Below, piece after piece: positions 1 through 6,289 of a DNA stretch of 7,940 nt. The stretch's first letter is position 1, and every line of letters begins with the position of its first letter. Source of the stretch: Acidaminococcus sp. CAG:917 (lineage in GTDB: Bacteria > Bacillota > Clostridia > Christensenellales > CAG-917); contig FR901020.1 of NCBI GenBank assembly GCA_000437555.1, positions 19,536 through 27,475 of the forward strand. The letters run 5' to 3'. A program made the translations under genes and the position numbers. The notes under the pieces are model-generated. The model was not told where the DNA came from. It ran no database searches and worked only from the letters and a program-made list of their open reading frames with translations.

Positions 1-44
1 CCGCCAGGCGTAGCCCCTGCCAAAACTTCCTTTTTCTTTTTCAT
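1..44 (-). CDS. Start of an unidentified gene, cut by the window edge
   Basis: An ATG at 44-42 opens a frame that stays open to the window edge and encodes MKKKKEVLAGATPG. The lysine-rich start, the AT-rich upstream DNA and the position just past a terminated operon suggest a real gene start. A purine run AAAGGGGG (66-59) lies upstream, but its 14-nt spacing to the ATG is longer than usual. A small GGG-ATT-CCC hairpin could shorten it, or the true start may differ. The fragment does not match the usual start of pyruvate kinase, which often follows pfkA. Fourteen residues are too few to name a family. Confidence 0.45.
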   Translation of the reverse strand, partial: MKKKKEVLAGATPG

Positions 45-84
45 AGTTTTGTGGGAATCCCCCTTTATAAAATTTTTTTTGCAA

Positions 85-90
85 ATTATA
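85..90 (-). promoter_or_regulatory. Possible -10 element for the left-edge gene
   Basis: The minus strand carries an exact TATAAT at 90-85, about 40 nt before the ATG at 44. The region 16 to 18 nt further upstream (around 114-107) has no recognisable -35 hexamer, so this is only a candidate. An alternative minus-strand pair, TTGTTC (179-174) and GATAAT (157-152) spaced by 16 nt, would give a leader of about 100 nt. Confidence 0.3.
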
Positions 91-101
91 AATTAACTTA
101 G

Positions 102-140
102 CTTTTAAATACGCTATGCTCCAAGCTTGACATTTAAAAG
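102..140. repeat. 9-bp perfect inverted repeat with 21-bp spacer
   Basis: On the minus strand, CTTTTAAAT (140-132) is repeated in inverted form as ATTTAAAAG (110-102). The spacer contains the palindrome CAAGCTTG (129-122). The site lies between the terminator of the PFK operon and the next gene start, where an operator or an mRNA hairpin could sit. The arms are AT-rich, so chance is a real possibility. Confidence 0.4.
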
Positions 141-144
141 TTAA

Positions 145-184
145 AGCCTCAATTATCTAAGGCTAAAGGCATTGAACAAATGCC
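145..184 (-). other. Two consecutive small hairpins downstream of the PFK operon
   Basis: Read on the minus strand, GGCATT-TGTTC-AATGCC (184-168) is a perfect 6-bp stem with a 5-nt loop. AGCCTTA-GATAAT-TGAGGCT (164-145) is a 7-bp stem with one G-U pair. Neither has a proper U-tract directly after it, so they are not convincing terminators. They could protect the 3' end of readthrough RNA or belong to the leader of the next gene. Confidence 0.35.
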
Positions 185-212
185 CTGCCTGAAATGCCTA
201 TGAACTTAACGG

Positions 213-239
213 AAATAAAAAACCGCTTAAAGCAGTTTC
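213..239 (-). terminator. Intrinsic terminator after the PPi-PFK gene
   Basis: Only three bases lie between the pfp stop and this site. Read on the minus strand it is AAACTGCT-TTA-AGCGGTTT, an 8-bp stem with one G-U pair and a 3-nt loop (238-220). TTTATTT follows (219-213), and together with the end of the stem this makes a run of six T. This is a typical rho-independent terminator, placed where a two-gene PFK transcript would be expected to end. Confidence 0.8.
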
Positions 240-1481
240 CTATTTTGTAGCCCAAACTTTCTTTAAGCGTGCAAACCTCGGCAAACCGTCTTCAAGCGGA
301 GCCTTTGCGTCTCCTTGAATGAGCGGAAGCGCATATTTTATAAAATCTTCGGTAAGGCCTGTGCCGTCCGGAGTTATCCACTCGAGCGGAACGGTCTTTT
401 CGGTGTTGGCGGCTTTTTCGAGAGGCATCAAAACGGGCTCCATAACGTATTTGTCACCCTTTTGTCTTTCAAAAATTACCATCTTATCCGTTTCGCCCTC
501 GCAGGCATATCTGACAGCTGCGCTGCCCGCCTCAAAAGCTTCTTCGACGTCCACCTTTGAAGCAAGGTGCGCCGCACAGCGTTGCATAAGGCTGAATTCA
601 ATCGACCTGGTTTTAACGCCGAGTTTTTCCTTTACAATGTTGGCGAGCATAGCGCCGACGCCACCGAGCTGAGCGTGTCCGAAAAGGTCGGTGGTAGAAG
701 CGGTAAATTCGCCCACGTATTTGCCTTCTTTTGTCTTTATACCCTCGGATACGACGGCAATACATTTGTTGTGTTTTTTATCGCAGACCGCCTTGACGTC
801 GGATATGAATTTATCCACGTCGAAAGGAATTTCCGGGAGATAAATCAAATCTGCGCCGAGATTTTTATAATTTGCGAGCGCCGCAGCTGCTGTGAGCCAA
901 CCGGCGTTCCTGCCCATAACCTCGATAATACAAACAAGACCCGTGTCATAAACGCTTGCGTCGAGATTAATTTCCATTAAAGTGGTTGCAATATATTTAG
1001 CCGCACTGCCGTAACCGGGACAGTGGTCGGTGCCGAACAGGTCGTTGTCTATAGTCTTGGGAACACCAATGACGTTGCAATCATAGCCGGAATTCTTCAT
1101 AAACTTGGATATCTTGTTGCAAGTATCCATAGAATCATTGCCGCCGTTGTAGAAGAAATAACGAATATCGTATTTTTTGAAGACCTCAAGCAATCGGTTA
1201 TAATCGGTGGGGTCATCCTCGAAATTTTTGAGCTTATATCTCACCGAGCCGAGCGCAGATGACGGAGTATATTTTAAAAGCTCAAGTTCTGACATATCCT
1301 CTTCGTTGATGAGATAAAACTTTTCATCTAATATGCCTCTTATGCCGTGAGATGCTCCGTAAACGTTTGTGATGTTCTCCTGCTTTAACGCTTCGATGAA
1401 CACCCCTGCCGCCGACGAGTTAATAACCGACGTCGGACCCCCTGACTGGCCGAAAATGCAGGCGCCTTTCAAATTTTTCAT
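240..1481 (-). CDS. pfp: Pyrophosphate-dependent 6-phosphofructokinase
   Basis: This 413-residue cytoplasmic enzyme should catalyse the reversible transfer of phosphate from PPi to fructose 6-phosphate, giving fructose 1,6-bisphosphate (EC 2.7.1.90). The N-terminal loop reads GQSGGPTSVIN (11-21). The decisive residues are GGNDS (113-117), where Asp116 replaces the Gly of ATP enzymes, and PKTIDND (141-147), where Lys142 replaces their Gly. These are the accepted markers of PPi specificity. Asp145 is the expected catalytic base. MGRN (189-192) and the MQR stretch near 299-301 bind sugar phosphate. The length fits the roughly 400-residue bacterial PPi-PFK group and exceeds that of ATP-PFK. The ATG is preceded by a strong GGGAGG (1491-1486), 4 nt away. 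It lies 27 nt after pfkA and should be co-transcribed with it. The specificity call rests on motifs only. Confidence 0.93.
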   Translation of the reverse strand: MKNLKGACIFGQSGGPTSVINSSAAGVFIEALKQENITNVYGASHGIRGILDEKFYLINEEDMSELELLKYTPSSALGSVRYKLKNFEDDPTDYNRLLEVFKKYDIRYFFYNGGNDSMDTCNKISKFMKNSGYDCNVIGVPKTIDNDLFGTDHCPGYGSAAKYIATTLMEINLDASVYDTGLVCIIEVMGRNAGWLTAAAALANYKNLGADLIYLPEIPFDVDKFISDVKAVCDKKHNKCIAVVSEGIKTKEGKYVGEFTASTTDLFGHAQLGGVGAMLANIVKEKLGVKTRSIEFSLMQRCAAHLASKVDVEEAFEAGSAAVRYACEGETDKMVIFERQKGDKYVMEPVLMPLEKAANTEKTVPLEWITPDGTGLTEDFIKYALPLIQGDAKAPLEDGLPRFARLKKVWATK

Positions 1482-1485
1482 ATTT

Positions 1486-1491
1486 CCTCCC
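1486..1491 (-). promoter_or_regulatory. Ribosome binding site of the PPi-PFK gene
   Basis: GGGAGG lies 4 nt upstream of the ATG at 1481 in the short gap between the two PFK genes. It is a stronger Shine-Dalgarno match than the one before pfkA, so the downstream enzyme may be translated well from a shared transcript. Confidence 0.7.
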
Positions 1492-1508
1492 TTGGTTTAA
1501 AATTGCGA

Positions 1509-2471
1509 CTATATACTTAAAACTCTGGTGAGCTTATAGAGTTCGGAATCCACTTCCTTTTTCATCGATAAGGCCTTAGCCAAATCCATATCAAAAATCT
1601 TACTGTCCTTGACGCCGATTGCCCATGCACCCTCACCCGACGATAAAACGTCAATTGCGTGAACCGACATTCTTGCCGCCATAACTCTGTCATACATATT
1701 CGGGCCGCCGCCTCTTTGAATATGTCCGAGGGTTGTGACGGTAGGAGTCCTTCCCGTAATTTCTTTTATCGCTTTGATAAGTTCGGTTTTGTCACCTGCG
1801 CCTTCGGCAAAAACAATCATATTTGACGTTTTGCCTCTCTTTGCGGATTGCTGAACGCTTTCGGCAACTTCTTTAAAATCTACCGAAATTTCCGGGACGA
1901 GAACGTATTCGCAACCGCCCGCCAGACCTGCATAGAGAGCGATATCTCCGCAGTTACGTCCCATAACTTCGACAATGGAAACTCTTTCGTGAGCCGTGTT
2001 TGTGTCTCTTAAATGGTTGATTGCCCAAAGAACGGTATTGACGGCGGTATCGAAACCGATTGTAAAGTCGGTGTAAGCAAGGTCATTGTCGATAGTGCCG
2101 GGAAGTCCCGCCACGTTTATACCAAAATCGTTAAACAAGTCAAGACCGCCTCTGAGCGAGCCGTCGCCGCCGATGACGATAAGGTTGTCAATATCCCTTT
2201 TTCTCAAGTTTTCCGCCGCTTTGGCACGCTTGTCATAATCTTTAAACTCGGGGCACCTTGCGGTATGCAAAATTGTGCCGCCTTTCTGAACGATGTCACT
2301 GACGCTTCTCGGATACATCTGAAAGATATCGTCTTCGATAAGTCCCGTATATCCCCTTTCAACGCCGTATGTTTTGTAACCGCGATAAATACCGTATCTG
2401 ACTGCCGCTCTGATACAGGCATTCATACCCGGGGCGTCGCCGCCGCTTGTTAAAATAGCAACTTTTTTCAT
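1509..2471 (-). CDS. pfkA: ATP-dependent 6-phosphofructokinase
   Basis: This is classical bacterial PfkA of 320 residues, the length of the E. coli and Bacillus enzymes. It phosphorylates fructose 6-phosphate with ATP and commits it to glycolysis. Visible motifs are GGDAPGMN (10-17), GGDGS (101-105) with the ATP-type Gly104, PGTIDND (124-130) with catalytic Asp128, MGRN (170-173) and HIQRGG (250-255). Most residues matching the E. coli ADP/PEP effector site are kept: Arg21, Arg25, Arg55, Arg155, Glu188 and the lysines near 211-214. The effector-site His (E. coli His215) appears as Ser216, though alignment there is uncertain. The ATG at 2471 has GAGG 5 to 6 nt upstream. The gene follows dnaE, a known Firmicutes order, but has its own promoter. 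The protein should be a cytoplasmic homotetramer. Confidence 0.96.
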   Translation of the reverse strand: MKKVAILTSGGDAPGMNACIRAAVRYGIYRGYKTYGVERGYTGLIEDDIFQMYPRSVSDIVQKGGTILHTARCPEFKDYDKRAKAAENLRKRDIDNLIVIGGDGSLRGGLDLFNDFGINVAGLPGTIDNDLAYTDFTIGFDTAVNTVLWAINHLRDTNTAHERVSIVEVMGRNCGDIALYAGLAGGCEYVLVPEISVDFKEVAESVQQSAKRGKTSNMIVFAEGAGDKTELIKAIKEITGRTPTVTTLGHIQRGGGPNMYDRVMAARMSVHAIDVLSSGEGAWAIGVKDSKIFDMDLAKALSMKKEVDSELYKLTRVLSI

Positions 2472-2619
2472 ATATACCTCGAAAATTTTAATGCAACGTA
2501 TTTAGTCTTAACGGTTATTCTCCGCCCAAGGTAATTGCGGGGGTTTAATCGTAAGTCGGCTTTAAACGAAACTTTAAGCTGATTTGAGCTATTGCCCGCT
2601 TATATCGCCGTTTAACCCG
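2472..2619 (-). promoter_or_regulatory. Long structured 5' leader of pfkA
   Basis: From the predicted transcript start near 2619 to the ATG there are about 147 untranslated nt. Read on the minus strand they include GCGGG (2599-2595), which can pair with CCCGC (2541-2537) around an inner hairpin at 2579-2559. The same C-rich stretch can instead form CCGC (2540-2537) with GCGG (2525-2522). The loop of that second hairpin holds TACCTT (2533-2528), which can pair with the Shine-Dalgarno segment GAGGTA (2480-2475). I do not recognise a known riboswitch class. There is no U-tract terminator in the leader, so any control would act on translation or RNA stability. The structures are inferred by eye, not calculated. 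Confidence 0.45.
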
Positions 2620-2625
2620 TTTATA

Positions 2626-2654
2626 ATAATAACATTTTTTGCAAAACAGGTCAA
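2626..2654 (-). promoter_or_regulatory. Sigma-A type promoter for pfkA-pfp
   Basis: The minus strand carries TTGACC (2654-2649) as the -35 box, a spacer of exactly 17 nt, then TATTAT (2631-2626) as the -10 box. Each hexamer has five of six consensus matches. It lies 45 nt past the dnaE stop, so the PFK genes can be transcribed independently of dnaE. No hairpin with a T-run separates dnaE from it, so readthrough from the upstream operon is likely to add to it. Confidence 0.8.
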
Positions 2655-2698
2655 TACATAATTATTTATTTTATCAGTCTATTTCATTTTATTTAAAA

Positions 2699-5600
2699 CT
2701 ATTTTTTAGATTTTATTTTTACGTTTGCGCCGCCCACGATATTTTTGACTCCGCTAAGCACGTCATCGCCTATTTTTATTCTTTCGCTAAGCTCGTAAAG
2801 ATACGATTTTTCATTCATAACCGCTTGCACGATAACCTTTGTATCGCCGGGATATCTTCTCAGCAAATTTCTGAGTATATTTATAAGCCCTTTATCGTCA
2901 AGCTTGATATAAACGATATCCGTTCCCTTTTCGGCGTCGTCGCTCTTTTTCGCTTCGCTCTTTTTCTCAATAACCCAGGGCGAAATTTCGTCGATGACGA
3001 CTTTGGGTTCGCTCTCTACCGTAAGGTCGAGTTTGCCCTTCACTATGACAGGCGTTTCCGTTTGAAGCATTCCCTTGTTCTTTTCATAGGAACGTCCGAA
3101 CATGGCAAAACCAATCTGTCCTTCAAAATCGTCTATTTTTCCTATTGCGAAACGGTTTCCGCTCTTTGAAACTCTGCTTTCAAACGAGCTTATGATTCCG
3201 CCGAATTCAACTCTCTTATTGTTTAACGCCGACAGTGAAGAAGTATTTTCTACGTCAACGTCCACCTCTTCCGCATCAGACTCCTCATCCGTTGCCGCAA
3301 CGTCCGCCGTCGAAAAGTTAAAGTTTTTCGTAAAGCCTCTGTATTCGTCAAGAGGGTGACCCGACGCATACATTCCCAAAACTTCCTTTTCGTAATTTAA
3401 TTTTTGAATGTTGTCGAATTCGGGCAATACCGTATATTTAACGGGAATATCTTCAATAAGCTCGTCAAACAGTGAAATCTGTCCCGACCCCGCACCCTTT
3501 CTTGCCGCGGCGCAGGAATCGACAATTTGTTCATAACTTGCAATGAGCGTTGCCCTCGTCTGCCCGAAACAGTCGAGAGCGCCTCCTTTTATGAGACTTT
3601 CAAGCATTCGCTTGTTTATTTCCGAATTTCGGTCGACAAGGTCTCGGATATCTTTATAAGCGCCGCCTCTTTGACGCTCGTCGAGAATGCTCTTCATCGC
3701 CGCCTCGCCCATATTTTTTATTCCCTTAAGTCCGTATCTTATACCGTCGCCCTCTATAGTGAACAGCTCCGACGAACGGTTAATATCAGGGGGATATATT
3801 TTGTAGCCTTTATCCTTTAAATAATTTATATAGTGCTTAACCTCGTCCGCGCTTGAAATTCTGTTGTTTATGACGGAGATGATAAAGTGCAAAGGATAAT
3901 ACCGTTTAAGATATGCCGTTTGGTAGCAAACCACCGCATATGCCGCCGCATGCGACTTGTTAAAGGCATAACTTGCAAAGCCTACTATAACGTTCCAAAG
4001 ATTTTTCGCAGATTGTCTCGACAGCCCGTTTTTTACGCAGCCGGTCACCTGCTCTTCCCTGTCTTTATCGAGTTTCAAAACTCCGCCGTCGATAAAGAGC
4101 TTTTCGTTTGCCTTTAAAATGTCCTCTTTCTTTTTGGAAATGGCACGCCTCAAAATATCTGCGCCGCCGAGAGAAAATCCTGCGAGGTCCTTTGCAATCT
4201 GCATAACCTGCTCCTGATAGACAATGACGCCGTATGTGACTTTGAGCACGTTTTTCAATACCTCGTGTTCATAGGGAATATTTTCGGAATTTTTCTTGTT
4301 TTTTATAAACTGCGGTATAAAATCCTTGGGACCCGGTCGGTAAAGCGAAATTCCCGCTATGATTTCTTCAAGTCCGTTTGGCTTAAGCTGCGCCATAAAG
4401 TTTTTCATACCCGCGCTTTCCAATTGGAACACAGCTTCGCAATCGCCGCTTGCAATCAATTTGAAAACTTCTTTATCATCATAGCCGAGTTTATGGAAGT
4501 CGATATCCACCCCCTTATCTTTTTTGATAAGCTTTATGGTGTCGGATATATCGGTAAGCGTTTTTAAAACCAAAAAGTCCATCTTTAATAGTCCGACTTT
4601 TTCTATTTGGTCTTTATCGAACTGCGTGGTAATTATATCGTCGTTGCGCTGAAGCGGAACGTGTTGAACAATCGGGTCGGGACAGATAACGACTCCTGCC
4701 GCATGCACGGAAGTCTGACGCGGCATACCTTCAAGTTTTAAAGCCACGTCTATAACCTTTTTTGCTTCCTCGTTCGTCTGATACAGCGCGATAAATTCGG
4801 GGACGGGATTCTTTCCCCACAGCCCGAGAGACTCTCCTATGAACGGTTTGCCGAGTTTGGGCAGTGTGGAAACCCACTTGTTCGCTTCCTGAAACGGAAT
4901 ATCGTAAACCCTGGCTACGTCTTTGATGACGGCTTTAGCGCTCATAGTCGAATATGCGACAATCTGAGCAACGTTATCCTTGCCGTATTTTTGGGTGACG
5001 TAATCGATAATTTCACCTCTGCGGAAAAAACAGAAATCGATGTCGAAATCAGGCATAGATACTCTTTGCGTGGAAAGAAATCTTTCAAAAATCAAACTGT
5101 ATTTTATCGGGTCGACGTCGGTAATACCTATACAATAGGCAACAAGCGAGCCGACGCCGCTGCCTCTGCCCGGGCCGACAGGTATACCCATCTTCTTTGC
5201 CTGATTAACAAAATCCCACACTATCAAAAAATAGCCCGCGTAACCGCACTGAACGATAACGCCCAATTCGTAATCGAGCCTTGTCTTAAGTTCGTCGGTA
5301 AGAGACGGATATCTTTTCAAAACCCCTTCATATGCGAGGTCACGAAGATACTGAGCCTCGTCGCGGTTGCCCATTTCCTCGTTGGTATATTTAGGTATTA
5401 TCGAATTTCTTTTAAGCACAAAATCGAATTGGCATTTATCGGCAATTTCCACCGTGCTCTCTATAGCTTCGGGAATCCAATCAAACAGTTCTTTCATTTC
5501 CGCCTGAGACTTGAGATAAAACTCCTGCGTTTCAAAAGCTATGGGATTTACTTCCGATTTTTTGAGTCCCTGCGTGATTCGCATCATGGTATCCTGAAGG

Positions 5601-6289
5601 TCGGCGTCCTCTTTTTTTATGTAGTGGACGTCGTTAGTGGCTACAACCTTTACCCCAATCTCTTTTGCTATTGCGACAAGCTGAGGAAGTATCGCCTTTT
5701 CCTCTTTGAGCGAATGGTCCTGAAGTTCGATATAAAAATCGCCGTCTTCAAACATCGACTTGAGCTTTAAGGCGTATTCCCTTGCCGATTCGTAATCGTT
5801 TTGAAGCAAGAATCTGGGAATCCGTCCCGCAAGACAAGCGGAAAGACAGATAAGACCGTCGGTGTGTCCCTTCAGCAATTCAAGGTCTATTCTCGGCTTA
5901 CCGTAAAATCCGTCTATAAAACTCTTCGACGAAAGATACATAAGGTTTGAATATCCGACGCTTGACTTTGCAAGCAGAATCAAGTGGTCTCTTTGCCTGA
6001 GCACTTCGGGGCGTTTGTCATACATATCAGGCGCTACGTAAAATTCAGAGCCGATAATCGGCTTTATCCCTTTGTTTTTCAATGTATTGACGAAATTATA
6101 CACTCCGTAAAGGTTTCCGTGGTCGGTAATAGCGACCGCCGTCTGCCCGTCCTGTTTCAACGCTTCCGCCAAAGGATAGGAATGAATTTTTCCGTCCTCG
6201 TTGCTGCCGATGATGTAATCCAACCTGACTGCGCCGTCAAGCATACTGTATTCGGTGTGTAAATGTAAATGGACAAATTCACAGCTCAT
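2699..6289 (-). CDS. dnaE: DNA polymerase III alpha subunit, DnaE type
   Basis: This 1196-residue C-family polymerase synthesises DNA at the replication fork. The N-terminal PHP domain (about 5-225) keeps every expected metal ligand: His9, His11, Asp18, His57, Glu82, His102, Cys152, Asp220 and His222. The palm contains GPGRGSG (372-378) and PDFDIDF (413-419). Catalytic aspartates are Asp416, Asp418 and Asp571. YGVIVYQEQVMQIA (686-699) and FNKSHAAAY (776-784) are family signatures. A helix-hairpin-helix region (about 835-910), the clamp-binding motif QISLF (937-941), an acidic linker (about 1000-1015), an OB fold (about 1024-1105) and a small C-terminal domain follow. Oddities are Val574 where the family has Gly, and about 14 extra residues near 27-40. 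In Firmicutes such a DnaE usually works with PolC; I cannot assign the subtype. The start abuts the whiA stop and has a strong ribosome binding site. Confidence 0.97.
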   Translation of the reverse strand: MSCEFVHLHLHTEYSMLDGAVRLDYIIGSNEDGKIHSYPLAEALKQDGQTAVAITDHGNLYGVYNFVNTLKNKGIKPIIGSEFYVAPDMYDKRPEVLRQRDHLILLAKSSVGYSNLMYLSSKSFIDGFYGKPRIDLELLKGHTDGLICLSACLAGRIPRFLLQNDYESAREYALKLKSMFEDGDFYIELQDHSLKEEKAILPQLVAIAKEIGVKVVATNDVHYIKKEDADLQDTMMRITQGLKKSEVNPIAFETQEFYLKSQAEMKELFDWIPEAIESTVEIADKCQFDFVLKRNSIIPKYTNEEMGNRDEAQYLRDLAYEGVLKRYPSLTDELKTRLDYELGVIVQCGYAGYFLIVWDFVNQAKKMGIPVGPGRGSGVGSLVAYCIGITDVDPIKYSLIFERFLSTQRVSMPDFDIDFCFFRRGEIIDYVTQKYGKDNVAQIVAYSTMSAKAVIKDVARVYDIPFQEANKWVSTLPKLGKPFIGESLGLWGKNPVPEFIALYQTNEEAKKVIDVALKLEGMPRQTSVHAAGVVICPDPIVQHVPLQRNDDIITTQFDKDQIEKVGLLKMDFLVLKTLTDISDTIKLIKKDKGVDIDFHKLGYDDKEVFKLIASGDCEAVFQLESAGMKNFMAQLKPNGLEEIIAGISLYRPGPKDFIPQFIKNKKNSENIPYEHEVLKNVLKVTYGVIVYQEQVMQIAKDLAGFSLGGADILRRAISKKKEDILKANEKLFIDGGVLKLDKDREEQVTGCVKNGLSRQSAKNLWNVIVGFASYAFNKSHAAAYAVVCYQTAYLKRYYPLHFIISVINNRISSADEVKHYINYLKDKGYKIYPPDINRSSELFTIEGDGIRYGLKGIKNMGEAAMKSILDERQRGGAYKDIRDLVDRNSEINKRMLESLIKGGALDCFGQTRATLIASYEQIVDSCAAARKGAGSGQISLFDELIEDIPVKYTVLPEFDNIQKLNYEKEVLGMYASGHPLDEYRGFTKNFNFSTADVAATDEESDAEEVDVDVENTSSLSALNNKRVEFGGIISSFESRVSKSGNRFAIGKIDDFEGQIGFAMFGRSYEKNKGMLQTETPVIVKGKLDLTVESEPKVVIDEISPWVIEKKSEAKKSDDAEKGTDIVYIKLDDKGLINILRNLLRRYPGDTKVIVQAVMNEKSYLYELSERIKIGDDVLSGVKNIVGGANVKIKSKK

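Noticed and set aside
2472..2698. Known riboswitch classes or an attenuator in the pfkA leader
   Set aside because: I looked for recognisable consensus blocks (for example ZTP/pfl and guanidine types) and for a hairpin with a U-tract, and found none. It is reported only as an unassigned structured leader.
2639..3169. 176-codon plus-strand frame crossing the dnaE end
   Set aside because: It is antisense to the dnaE C-terminal domain and the pfkA promoter, has no credible ribosome binding site, and its aromatic-rich translation is typical of antisense AT-rich coding DNA.
4991..5770. 259-codon open frame on the plus strand
   Set aside because: It lies entirely antisense to the conserved N-terminal third of dnaE, and its translation shows no family motif. 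It is a shadow of dnaE codon bias.
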